A program made the position numbers and the translations under genes. Source: Rhizobium leucaenae USDA 9039 (GTDB lineage Bacteria > Pseudomonadota > Alphaproteobacteria > Rhizobiales > Rhizobiaceae). From it: a stretch of DNA of 64,000 nt. The stretch is taken from the NCBI RefSeq assembly GCF_000426285.1, contig NZ_AUFB01000011.1, positions 124,001 to 188,000 of the forward strand. Direction: 5' to 3'. Of the stretch, positions 17,098 through 24,934 are shown piece by piece (position 1 is the stretch's first letter; every line of letters begins with the position of its first letter). The notes beneath the pieces were generated by a model, which was not told where the DNA came from, did not search any database, and saw only the letters and a program-made list of their open reading frames with translations.

Positions 17098-17491
17098 GTG
17101 TCAGTCTCCTGGGAGGGGTTTAATCGGTTTGAAAACTCCATAAAGACATTTCGTAATATTTGCCAATGAACAAATGGCGGCGCAAGCTATGCAGGCGGAT
17201 AGGAGCCGGCAGAAAATGCCCCGCTCACGCATCTGTGATATTGCCGCCGCTGCCCCTGCCTTCGTCGTTCTACGGCTGACCATAGGTCCGGATATCTGCA
17301 CTTCCTTGATACCGCGATCTCGCTTCGCTGGCTTGAACAGAAACGTTTATTTCAACAAAACTATCACAATTCATGGTCCTAAGCCGCAGGCGAAATTCGC
17401 TGCGAAATGGGGTAAGTTCGTGATCGATCCGATGTTCCTCGCGCAGCTCGTCTACCAAGGCGTTTAACGTCTCGTCGTCAAAGGAGGCACC
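17098..17491. other. divergent intergenic region between gnd and the TehA-like gene
   Basis: About 390 bases containing the promoters of both genes. A plus-strand frame at 17174-17467 (97 codons) shows no recognisable domain, no good ribosome site and mixed codon use, so I do not call it a gene. A minus-strand stretch near 17300-17455 reads plausibly but lacks a start codon. An AGGAGG site at about 17480 belongs to the TehA-like gene. Confidence 0.5.
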
Positions 17492-18493
17492 ATGGCCACT
17501 CCCTTAAAACTGCCGCTTGTTCCGGCTGCATTCTTCGGTATGGTCCTCGGTCTCGCCGGCCTCGGCAACGCCTGGCGGGCGGCAACGCGTGTCTGGCACC
17601 TGCCGGGGCCAATCGGTGAGACGATCGTCTTCCTCTCGGTCGCTGTCTGGGCGGTGCTGATCGTGCTCTACGTGGTGAAATGGACGGTGGCGCGCGAAGA
17701 GGCGTTAAAGGAAGTGAGCCATCCCGTGCAATGCTGCTTTATCGGCCTCCTCGGGGTTGCCACCATGCTGGTAGCAGGTGGCTTGCTGCCCTATTCCCGC
17801 GTCGGCGCTGAAACCCTGTTTATTCTCGGCGCCTTCTACACGCTCGCCTTCTCGGTCTGGCGAACCGGCGGCCTCTGGCAGGGCGAACGCGATATCACCG
17901 CCACCACGGCCGTGCTTTATCTGCCAAGCGTGGCCGGAAGCTTCGTAACTGCCATCGTCGCAGCCGCCCTCGGCTTTCCCGAATGGGGTCAGCTCTTCTT
18001 TGGCGCCGGATTTTTCGCCTGGTTGGCGATCGAATCCGCGCTGCTGCACCGGCTTCTAACGGCGCCGGCATTATCGCCGCCGCTGCGCCCGACGCTCGGC
18101 GTCCAACTTGCGCCGCCGGCCGTCGGCGCGATCGCCTATATCAGCGTCACGCAGGGACCGCCCGACCTCTTCGTGCATGCCATGATTGGCTACGGCATCC
18201 TGCAGGCTTTAATCATGCTGCGTCTCCTGCCTTGGATCAATAAGGAGGCCTTTAGCCCCACCTACTGGGCCTTCACCTTCGGCGCGACCGCACTGGCGAC
18301 TGCGCCCCTACGGCTGATCGAGCGCGGCGAAACGGGCCCGGTCGCGCAGCTTGCGCCGATCCTCTTCATCGCAGCCAATATCGCCGTGGGATTGATCGCA
18401 CTCGCAACGATCTGGCTGATTGCCAATCGCAAATTGACCATCGGCTGGGTTGAGTTGTCGCGCCAGGATACCGGCGCCATTGGCCAGCGTTGA
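17492..18493 (+). CDS. tehA: TehA/SLAC1-family membrane transporter
   Basis: 333 residues with about ten hydrophobic segments and short loops, start ATG behind AGGAGG. The family (voltage-dependent anion channel/TehA/Mae1) includes tellurite-resistance channels, C4-dicarboxylate and sulfite exporters. The N-terminal LPLVPAAFFGMVLGLAGLGNAWR pattern and repeated Pro/Gly-kinked helices fit bacterial TehA. No tehB methyltransferase lies next to it, so tellurite resistance is not implied; anion or weak-acid efflux is the safer description. Confidence 0.85.
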   Translation: MATPLKLPLVPAAFFGMVLGLAGLGNAWRAATRVWHLPGPIGETIVFLSVAVWAVLIVLYVVKWTVAREEALKEVSHPVQCCFIGLLGVATMLVAGGLLPYSRVGAETLFILGAFYTLAFSVWRTGGLWQGERDITATTAVLYLPSVAGSFVTAIVAAALGFPEWGQLFFGAGFFAWLAIESALLHRLLTAPALSPPLRPTLGVQLAPPAVGAIAYISVTQGPPDLFVHAMIGYGILQALIMLRLLPWINKEAFSPTYWAFTFGATALATAPLRLIERGETGPVAQLAPILFIAANIAVGLIALATIWLIANRKLTIGWVELSRQDTGAIGQR

Positions 18494-18528
18494 TATGCTG
18501 CGGCACGCCACAGAATTCAGGAGTAGAT

Positions 18529-18706
18529 ATGCTGGATCACGTTACAATTGGCGTTAGCAATTTTATGAAGCAGCGTTGGCGGCAGGCGGGCGAGACAATG
18601 GACCGCCAGGCATCCGGTCCCATTATCATCCCGACTATTACGGCGCTTTTGTCTTTGATCCGATGGACACAATATCGAGGCCGTTTGTCGCCTGCCGGTG
18701 ACCTGA
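18529..18706 (+). pseudogene. decayed VOC/glyoxalase-family gene (internal deletion plus 1-base deletion)
   Basis: The ATG at 18529 begins MLDHVTIGVSNF, the standard start of VOC-superfamily metalloproteins. After 18572 the reading shifts frame straight to the family's C-terminal part: from 18573 one reads ALAAGGRDNGPPGIRSHYH then PDYYGAFVFDP. A single missing base between 18662 and 18663 then breaks the frame again; with it restored the reading continues DGHNIEAVCRLPVT and stops at 18704-18706. So about 60-70 central codons are gone and two frame breaks remain. The metal-binding residues of both ends are still recognisable, implying recent decay. Confidence 0.85.
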
Positions 18707-18759
18707 ATCTGTCCTAGGGCACTTGCCCGGATTGACTTTCCTCACGCGGTGCCCGCTCG

Positions 18760-19893
18760 TCACTCCACCGGCGGCCCGACATAGCGAGCGCGCGGCCGGA
18801 TAAGATGACCGCTTGCGGATTGCTCCATGGCATGCGCCAACCACCCGACGATGCGGGCGAGTGCGAATATGATCAGTGGCGCGTCCTGCGGCAGATGAAA
18901 GGCCGACGTCATTGCCGTCAGCGCAAAGTCAACATTGACGCGTTCTCCAATCAGCTCTTCCGCCACGTTGCGAACTTCCGAGAACAAAGGCGGCAGAGTA
19001 AAGCAGGCAATCAGCGCCTGAGCGCGCGCATCGCCGTCGGGATAGAGCGGATGACCGACTGCCGATAGCGGCCGTCCTTCGGCGAGATAGCTTCGGACCG
19101 CCTCCTCCGCGCCGATGGCGGCGGCACGGTCCATTAGCAAGCGTACGCCTTGCCACGCGCCGCCATGTAGCGGCCCGGTCAGTGTCGACAGACCGGAAAG
19201 TGCGGCGGCCGATAGTGGCGCGCCCGCAGATGCGGTGATCCGCGCCGTGAAGGTCGAGGCATTGAGCTCATGGTCGGCCAAAAGAACCAGAGAACGGCGG
19301 ATGGGTTCGCCAGCATCCGGTCGGTTCCACACTTCAGCGAGGCGCTGGTGCAGCGGCAAATGAGGTAGGCCGGGTGCCAGTGCATCGGCAACGGTGCCGA
19401 ATACGCTTTCCGCTTCGGTCTGCAGTGCGGGCGGCGATCGTCCCAGCGAAGGCAGATCGGTTGTCGTGCGTTCGGCCAAAGCGGAAAAGGCGGCCGTTAG
19501 CGTCGGCAGCCTGTCATTGCGGCCCTGCCCTTTTAGCCGCAAAGGCCGCCTCATGTCCCATAGGAGCAGCGCGACCTCCTCAAGCGTCGCCTGTTCGGCA
19601 AGCTTCACCGCATCCTGCCCGCGGTAGAACAGCCGCCCCTGCAAGATTGTCGACAACGCCGAAGGTAGCACGGGATCGCCCCATTGGATGGCATCGGCGG
19701 CCACGGTCTCGCTTTTTCGACGACCCGCGTGGCGCGCCGCCAGCCGCTTCACGTCCTCGGTAAAATAAAGGCTTCGCCGCGTATCGGTCGGATCGGGTTT
19801 CGCGCGAATGCGCCCACGGCTGACATTGGCGTAAAGCGTCTGCGATTTGGTGCCCAGCAGGGTCAGCGCCTGCTCCGCGGTCAGCCAGCTCAT
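18760..19893 (-). CDS. citrate synthase-family protein with N-terminal DNA-binding domain
   Basis: 377 residues. Residues 1-60 form an excisionase/MerR-like helix-turn-helix (LTAEQALTLLGTKSQTLYANV, then a basic wing RGRIRAKPDPTDTRRS). Residues about 75-377 are a citrate-synthase fold: ASTFTARITASAGAP, GPLHGGA with the conserved His, and the C-terminal VGWLAHAMEQ. The family GHRIYR motif reads GHPLYP here, so a substrate-binding Arg seems replaced and activity may be altered. It is divergent from a complete citrate-synthase paralogue, with related palindromes between them. Known: such HTH fusions are annotated as citrate/methylcitrate synthase. Inferred: a metabolite-sensing regulator or moonlighting enzyme. 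Confidence 0.87.
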   Translation of the reverse strand: MSWLTAEQALTLLGTKSQTLYANVSRGRIRAKPDPTDTRRSLYFTEDVKRLAARHAGRRKSETVAADAIQWGDPVLPSALSTILQGRLFYRGQDAVKLAEQATLEEVALLLWDMRRPLRLKGQGRNDRLPTLTAAFSALAERTTTDLPSLGRSPPALQTEAESVFGTVADALAPGLPHLPLHQRLAEVWNRPDAGEPIRRSLVLLADHELNASTFTARITASAGAPLSAAALSGLSTLTGPLHGGAWQGVRLLMDRAAAIGAEEAVRSYLAEGRPLSAVGHPLYPDGDARAQALIACFTLPPLFSEVRNVAEELIGERVNVDFALTAMTSAFHLPQDAPLIIFALARIVGWLAHAMEQSASGHLIRPRARYVGPPVE

Positions 19894-19903
19894 GGTTCCT
19901 CAC

Positions 19904-19934
19904 ATTGATCAATAGCATCAAGATTGACGTCAAT
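19904..19934. promoter_or_regulatory. two related palindromes between divergent citrate-synthase genes
   Basis: ATTGATCAAT (19904-19913) and ATTGACGTCAAT (19923-19934) are both perfect palindromes sharing half-sites ATTGA/TCAAT, spaced about two helical turns centre to centre. They occupy the 81-base divergent promoter region and are a plausible operator for the HTH-fused protein. Confidence 0.5.
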
Positions 19935-19974
19935 GGAAATAAGACTCAACTAAACGCATAGTCAAAGGAGAATA

Positions 19975-21066
19975 ATGATGAAAAATGGTCTCGAAGATAT
20001 CATTGCTGCCGAAACCAAGCTGTCCGATGTCGATGGCGCCGCCGGCCGGCTGATCATCCGCGGCGTGTCGCTGGACGACCTGGTCGCGACCAGCCGCTTT
20101 GAGGATGTCGCTGCGTTGTTGCTGGACGGTTTGTTCGAACAACATGCCGACGCCGCAAGCATCCGGACGCTATTGGGCGCCGCGCGCGCGGAACTCTTTG
20201 CGCATGTCAAAGCGGCAGATGCGGTATTGCTGGCTTTGCCGCCCGTGGACGCTATGAGGGCGCTTTTGGCGCGTATCGGAGACGGCGATGATTTTACCAC
20301 CGCCATCCGCCTCATGGCGGCGCCGGCGGTCTTCCTATCCGCGGTGCTGCGCCTTCAGAATGGCGAAAAACCAATCAAGCCCGACGCCTCCCTGTCTCAA
20401 TCCGCCGACATCCTGCGCATGCTGACGGGCAAGCATCCGACATCCGAACAGACAGCCGGGCTGGATGCCTATCTGGTGACGATCTCGGACCACGGACTGA
20501 ATGCTTCCACCTTCGCCTCCCGCGTTATCGCCTCGACCCATGCCGGCCTGACGTCGTCGGTGTTGGCTGCGATCAGCGCGCTCAAGGGACCGCTGCACGG
20601 CGGCGCGCCCGGCCCGGTCCTCGACATGCTGGATGCCGTCGGCGAGCCGGAGAATGCCCGCGCGTGGCTGTCGCAGGCGCTTGACCATGGTGAACGGCTG
20701 ATGGGCTTTGGCCATCGCATTTATCGCGTCCGCGATCCCCGTGCCGATGCTTTGAAGACGGCGCTGCGGCCGATCTTTGCGAGCGGTCAGGCCGATGCCG
20801 GCCGCATCGCGCTTGCCGAAGCGATCGAAGCCGCGGCTCTGGCGCTGTTGAAGGAGCGCAAGCCCGACCGCCCGCTGGAAACCAATGTCGAATATTATAC
20901 CGCGCTGCTGCTCGATGCCCTGGGCTTTCCGCGCAACGCCTTCACCGGCGTCTTTGCGATCGGTCGCACGGTGGGCTGGATTGCTCATGCGCGCGAACAG
21001 ATGCTCGATGGCCGCCTGATCCGTCCACAGTCACGTTATGTGGGGCCGTTGCCGAAGGCGGCCTAA
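19975..21066 (+). CDS. citrate synthase/methylcitrate synthase family protein
   Basis: 363 residues, ATG 19975 behind AGGAG (a second ATG follows). Catalyses acyl-CoA plus oxaloacetate condensation if typical. Family residues are intact: SDHGLNASTFASRVIASTHAG, GPLHGGAPG, GFGHRIYRVRDPRADALK and the C-terminal VEYYTALLLDALGFP and GWIAHAREQ. It is shorter than housekeeping GltA (about 430), closer to the short CitZ/PrpC-type enzymes. The divergent HTH-fused paralogue suggests the pair acts or is regulated together. No prpB/prpD genes are near, so a methylcitrate role is not supported by context. Confidence 0.88.
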   Translation: MMKNGLEDIIAAETKLSDVDGAAGRLIIRGVSLDDLVATSRFEDVAALLLDGLFEQHADAASIRTLLGAARAELFAHVKAADAVLLALPPVDAMRALLARIGDGDDFTTAIRLMAAPAVFLSAVLRLQNGEKPIKPDASLSQSADILRMLTGKHPTSEQTAGLDAYLVTISDHGLNASTFASRVIASTHAGLTSSVLAAISALKGPLHGGAPGPVLDMLDAVGEPENARAWLSQALDHGERLMGFGHRIYRVRDPRADALKTALRPIFASGQADAGRIALAEAIEAAALALLKERKPDRPLETNVEYYTALLLDALGFPRNAFTGVFAIGRTVGWIAHAREQMLDGRLIRPQSRYVGPLPKAA

Positions 21067-21095
21067 TAGAAGCGGCTGGCCGGTCGGATAGATCC

Positions 21096-21971
21096 TCAAG
21101 CGGCTGCGACCTGTCGCGGCCGCATCAGCCCTTCGCGGATATGGCGGGCGAGTTCGGTTACGGGTGGCGCCGTCTCGCTTTTGGGTAAGTAAAGGCTGAC
21201 GGAAAAGATCGGCAGGTCCGGCAGGCCATCGCCTGCGCCGAGAATATCGAGATCGGCAGGGACGGTCGAGCAAAGCCAGGCGGTGATTGCAAGGTCGGTG
21301 CGCACAGTCGCCGTCGTCGCCTCGATATTGCCGTTCTCGAACACGGTGCGCCAGCGGCGCCCGTGATCTCGCAACGCCGCGAAAACCGAGGGCCGGAAGG
21401 CGCAGGTATCGGCCACCATTGAAATCGGCAGCGGGTCCTTTCGGTAAGCGCTGCCCGCTCTAGCACCGACCCAAACGAGCCGGTCGATTGTCAGGCATTC
21501 GCCCTTGGAGGTGCCGAGCGGCTCCTCGATGACACCAAGATCGATTACACCGTTGTCTAGCGCCTGCATCAACTCGGGCGACGAGCCGCAGACCAGCGAA
21601 ATCTCCACCTGCGGATGACGTTCGGCATAGGATCTGAGCACCGGCGCCAGAACCGTCCCAACGAGATCATGGGGCATGCCGAGCCGCACGCTGCCCTCGA
21701 CCGTAGTTTCCGTCATGTCGGCCCAGATATCGTCGTTGAGGATCAACAGCCGCCGGGCATTGCCGAGCAGTCGTTCGCCCGCATCCGTCAGCCGCAATCC
21801 GCGCTTTTCCCGCTCGAACAGGGCGCAGCCGAACATCTCCTCCAGCCGCTTGATCTGCTGACTCACGGCGCTCTGCGTCATGTGCAGCATATTGGCCGCA
21901 ACGGTCATGCTGCCGTGATCGGCAACCGCAGTAAAAGTTCTGATGAGAGCGATATCGAAGTTTCGAGCCAT
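21096..21971 (-). CDS. LysR-family transcriptional regulator, ArgP/LysG-like
   Basis: 291 residues from ATG 21971 (an open frame continues upstream but overlaps the divergent gene's leader). The N-terminal winged helix reads FDIALIRTFTAVADHGSM, then MLHMTQSAVSQQIKRLEE, followed by a linker helix and the periplasmic-binding-protein-like effector domain (about 95-285). It is divergent from a LysE-type exporter gene, the arrangement of LysG-LysE and ArgP-ArgO, so it most likely activates the exporter in response to an amino acid. A candidate operator lies five bases upstream of its own start. Confidence 0.9.
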   Translation of the reverse strand: MARNFDIALIRTFTAVADHGSMTVAANMLHMTQSAVSQQIKRLEEMFGCALFEREKRGLRLTDAGERLLGNARRLLILNDDIWADMTETTVEGSVRLGMPHDLVGTVLAPVLRSYAERHPQVEISLVCGSSPELMQALDNGVIDLGVIEEPLGTSKGECLTIDRLVWVGARAGSAYRKDPLPISMVADTCAFRPSVFAALRDHGRRWRTVFENGNIEATTATVRTDLAITAWLCSTVPADLDILGAGDGLPDLPIFSVSLYLPKSETAPPVTELARHIREGLMRPRQVAAA

Positions 21972-21975
21972 TGGT

Positions 21976-21994
21976 GCATTATAAACGCTAATGC
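21976..21994. promoter_or_regulatory. candidate LysR operator in the lysR/lysE divergent region
   Basis: GCATTA, seven-base spacer, TAATGC: a perfect inverted repeat of the ATTA-N7-TAAT form typical of LysR T-N11-A sites. It overlaps the regulator's leader and lies about 78 bases before the exporter start, a suitable place for autorepression with activation of the exporter. Confidence 0.6.
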
Positions 21995-22071
21995 ATCGCT
22001 CCTTCAACATTCGTTTTTCTGATGATGGCTGCTCGGATATGTCTTCACGGAAAAATGAAGAGCGACCCTGC

Positions 22072-22671
22072 ATGACCATCGAAGCCCTGTTGCCCCTGAT
22101 CCTTTTTGCGCTCGTCTCGACTATTACGCCGGGCGCCGCGACGACGATTGCCACGGCTTCCGGCGCGCATTTCGGCTTTCGTCGCTCCATACCGATCATT
22201 GCCGGTTGCGCCGTCGGTCTCGGTTCCGTCGCTTGCGCCGCAGCGGCCGGATTAGGCGGACTGCTGATGGCCTTGCCCGCGCTGCAAATCGTGATGAAGA
22301 CGCTCGGTTCGCTCTATCTGATCTGGCTTGCTCTGCGCATCAGCCGAAGCGGTCCGCCGCGTCTCGGCGGTGACATGGCGAAACCGGCAGGTTTTATCGC
22401 CGGCATCTGGATGCTCTGGTACAATCCGAAGGGCTGGGCAATGACGATCGCTGCCGCCGCCTCCTTCGCTACCTTGGCAAGCGACTCAGCCACTCTCGCC
22501 ATTGTGTTTGGCTTGACCTTTTGCCTTGTCGCCGCATTTTCGCTGTCTATTTGGTGCGCCGCTGGGCAATTGCTCGGCCGTCTGCTGAAAACACCTTTGC
22601 AATGGCGCGCGCTCAATTTTTTCCTCGCCTGCCTGCTTGTGATTTCCATCATTCCCATGTGGCGCGGATAA
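22072..22671 (+). CDS. LysE/RhtB-family amino acid exporter
   Basis: 199 residues from ATG 22072, the usual family length; upstream in-frame starts would add a charged, non-family lead. Six hydrophobic segments are visible. The first helix ends in the family signature region (LVSTITPGAATTIATASGA), where most members read TPGPN, so the Pro-Asn pair is changed to Ala-Ala. The protein exports amino acids or related metabolites across the inner membrane. Its partner is the divergent LysR regulator. Confidence 0.88.
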   Translation: MTIEALLPLILFALVSTITPGAATTIATASGAHFGFRRSIPIIAGCAVGLGSVACAAAAGLGGLLMALPALQIVMKTLGSLYLIWLALRISRSGPPRLGGDMAKPAGFIAGIWMLWYNPKGWAMTIAAAASFATLASDSATLAIVFGLTFCLVAAFSLSIWCAAGQLLGRLLKTPLQWRALNFFLACLLVISIIPMWRG

Positions 22672-22744
22672 AACAAAAATAGCGAATATGCCGCCAATCG
22701 TGTGGGATTTTGCGTATTTCGGGCTAGCAAAAATGATGGAACCA

Positions 22745-22766
22745 TAGCCCTTACCACAAAGGGCTA
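22745..22766. repeat. short inverted repeat upstream of the TolB/TPR cyclase
   Basis: TAGCCCTT (22745-22752) and AAGGGCTA (22759-22766) form an 8-base stem with a six-base loop between the LysE gene and the cyclase. It could be a weak terminator of the exporter gene or an operator for the cyclase; no T run follows. Confidence 0.35.
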
Positions 22767-22924
22767 ACCACAAAGACCGCTCGCTTCTTGCCCTGGATTG
22801 GTGCTATCTGCGCGCCCTAAATGTTTTCCAACTGCCATGGTGCAATATGGAACGCTACGCACGACATTGTGACAATATCGGCGTAAACTGCAGCCTTAGA
22901 CCACAAGATGAATTCGGGGGCCAC

Positions 22925-24823
22925 TTGGAGCGCCGACTGACTGCCATTCTTGCTGTCGACATCGTGGGCTACAGCCGCTTGATGGGAATGGACGAGGCCG
23001 GCACGCTGGCAGCGGTCAGGCAGCATCGCGCCGAAGTTTTGGACCCCAGGATTACCGAACATAAGGGGCGCATCGTCAAACACACCGGCGATGGCATGCT
23101 GGTCGAATTTTCGAGCGTAGTGAACGCAGTCGCCTGCGCGGCCGAAATCCAGCGCGATATGCTGAGGCGCAACGAAGACGCACAGCAGGACCGCCGCATC
23201 GAGTTGCGCATCGGCATCAATCTCGGCGACGTCATAGTCCAGGATGGCGACATTTTTGGTGAAGGCGTCAATCTGGCGGCGAGACTAGAAGCCATTGCCG
23301 AGCCGGGCGGCATCGCCGTCTCCGCCTCTGTGCGCGATCATGTCGGTTCTCGCCTTGGCGTTTCCTTCGAGGATCGCGGCGAACATTCCCTGAAGAACAT
23401 CGCCCACAGCGTCCGCGTCTATACCGTTTCTCTCAGCGCGCCAACGACCTCATCGGTCGTCGCTCTGCCGGTGCGGGATGGCCGCAAACGGCTGCTTGCC
23501 GTGCTGCCTTTCGTCAACATGAGCGACGACCTCGAGCAGGAATATTTCTCCGACGGGATTACCGAGGACCTGATCACCGATCTTTCGCAAATTTCCGGCC
23601 TCAACGTCGTCGCCCGCAACACTGTCTTCACCTACAAGGGAAAGTCCGTGAAGGTGAAGCACATAGCACAGGAACTCGGCGCAGACTTCGTTCTACAGGG
23701 CAGCGTCCGTAAGGCTGCACAGCGCGTGCGCATTACCGGTCAGCTCATAGACGCCCGCAACGGCACGCATCTCTGGGCCGGCCGTTTCGATCGCGATCTG
23801 ACCGATATTTTCACCATCCAGGACGAGATCACCCATGCGATCGTCGACCAACTAAAGATCAAGTTGCAGCCGGAGGAGAAGAAGGCGATCGAGAGTGAGC
23901 CGACCGCCAATATCGAAGCCTATACCTATTACCTTCGCGGCCGACAATTTTCGCATGCCTGGACGCGGTCCTACCTGCTCTTGGCGCGGCGGATGTTCCT
24001 GAAGGCCGTTCAGCTGGATCCGGATTACGCCCGCGCCTATGCCGGCATAGCCGATTGCGACTCGGCGTTGAGAGACTGGAGCCCGCGCGAGTTTCCGCTG
24101 GAAAACATCATGGCGATGAGTGCCAAGGCATTGGAACTCGATCCGAATTTGGCGGAAGCCTACGCTTCGCATGGTCTGGCACTGCATCAAAGCGGACTGA
24201 ACGAGGAGGCGACGGCCGCCTTCGCGCGCGCCATGGCGCTGCAACCGAACCTCTATGAAGCGAATTTCCACTATGGCCGCTTCCTGTTCATGCATGGCCG
24301 GTTTGAGGAGGCCGTGTACTATTTCGAGCGTGCGGCGGCGATCCGCACCGACGACTATCTGTCACCGGTGCATCTCATCAGTGCCTTCCGCTCACTCGGT
24401 AGGACAATGGAACTGGAGCACTGGGCAAGGATCGGCATCGAGCGTGCGGAACGAGCGCTCGATCTCAACCCGGAAAATTCAGGGCCCGCCCACCGCGGCG
24501 CCATCGCCCTCGCCCACCTCGGCGAGGCGGGGCGAGCCAGGGAATGGGCGACGCGTGCCCTCACGATCGATCCGGACGACATCTGCGCCCAATATAATGT
24601 CGCCTGCGCCTATGCCGTGCTCGGCGATCGCGATGCTGCCCTGGACCTGCTCGAGAGATTGCTGCCGCTAAGCTCTGCCTATCAGGTGCTCTGGTTCAGC
24701 AATGATTCCGATCTGGATTCGCTGCGTGACTTGCCGCGTTTCCAGAAAATGTTCGAGAGGTTCAACGTGGGGCATACCCCGGAGGAGCAGAGGGTATCCA
24801 GCGAAGACGAAGCTCTTTGCTAA
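22925..24823 (+). CDS. class III adenylate cyclase fused to TolB-like and TPR domains
   Basis: About 632 residues if TTG 22925 is the start (family members begin ERRLxAILAxDxVGYSRLM); an ATG at 22847 would add 26 residues. Residues about 1-175: cyclase catalytic domain with both metal Asp (LAVDIVGYSRLM and KHTGDGMLVEF). About 195-320: the FlgO/TolB N-terminal-like domain typical of this architecture (LAVLPFVNMSDD, YFSDGITEDLITDLS, GTHLWAGRFDRD). About 350-610: tetratricopeptide helices. Soluble, with no membrane span. Rhizobia encode many such cyclases; the signal is unknown. The gene ends exactly where a RIME-like repeat begins. Confidence 0.9.
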   Translation: MERRLTAILAVDIVGYSRLMGMDEAGTLAAVRQHRAEVLDPRITEHKGRIVKHTGDGMLVEFSSVVNAVACAAEIQRDMLRRNEDAQQDRRIELRIGINLGDVIVQDGDIFGEGVNLAARLEAIAEPGGIAVSASVRDHVGSRLGVSFEDRGEHSLKNIAHSVRVYTVSLSAPTTSSVVALPVRDGRKRLLAVLPFVNMSDDLEQEYFSDGITEDLITDLSQISGLNVVARNTVFTYKGKSVKVKHIAQELGADFVLQGSVRKAAQRVRITGQLIDARNGTHLWAGRFDRDLTDIFTIQDEITHAIVDQLKIKLQPEEKKAIESEPTANIEAYTYYLRGRQFSHAWTRSYLLLARRMFLKAVQLDPDYARAYAGIADCDSALRDWSPREFPLENIMAMSAKALELDPNLAEAYASHGLALHQSGLNEEATAAFARAMALQPNLYEANFHYGRFLFMHGRFEEAVYYFERAAAIRTDDYLSPVHLISAFRSLGRTMELEHWARIGIERAERALDLNPENSGPAHRGAIALAHLGEAGRAREWATRALTIDPDDICAQYNVACAYAVLGDRDAALDLLERLLPLSSAYQVLWFSNDSDLDSLRDLPRFQKMFERFNVGHTPEEQRVSSEDEALC

Positions 24824-24916
24824 AGCAATTCCAGAAAAGTGCGCAGCGTTTTCCGTCCGGAATTGCGTGAAAACAGAGCGGGTCAGAGATTCCCTGAAAA
24901 GCTGAACCGCTTTAGA
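24824..24916. repeat. RIME-like rhizobial intergenic repeat, copy 1
   Basis: Begins AAGCAATTCCAGAAAAGTG immediately at the cyclase stop codon and ends in the inverted-repeat arm GCTGAACCGCTTTAG. Internal complementary arms (GGAATTGC with GCAATTCC, and GAGCGGGTCAG with CTGAACCGCTT) can fold it into two hairpins. A second, diverged copy is at 58167-58253. It resembles the Rhizobium intergenic mosaic elements known from the family, and lies between two convergent genes. Confidence 0.75.
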
Positions 24917-24934
24917 ACACCGCACCTTTCGGGA

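Noticed and set aside
17174..17467. 97-codon open frame on the plus strand between gnd and the TehA-like gene
   Set aside because: No ribosome site, no domain, rare-looking composition and location in a divergent promoter region. A chance frame is more likely.
17300..17470. Minus-strand stretch that reads like a charged helical protein (LNALVDELREEHRIDHEL...)
   Set aside because: No ATG or good alternative start, a stop about ten codons upstream, and no family match known to me.
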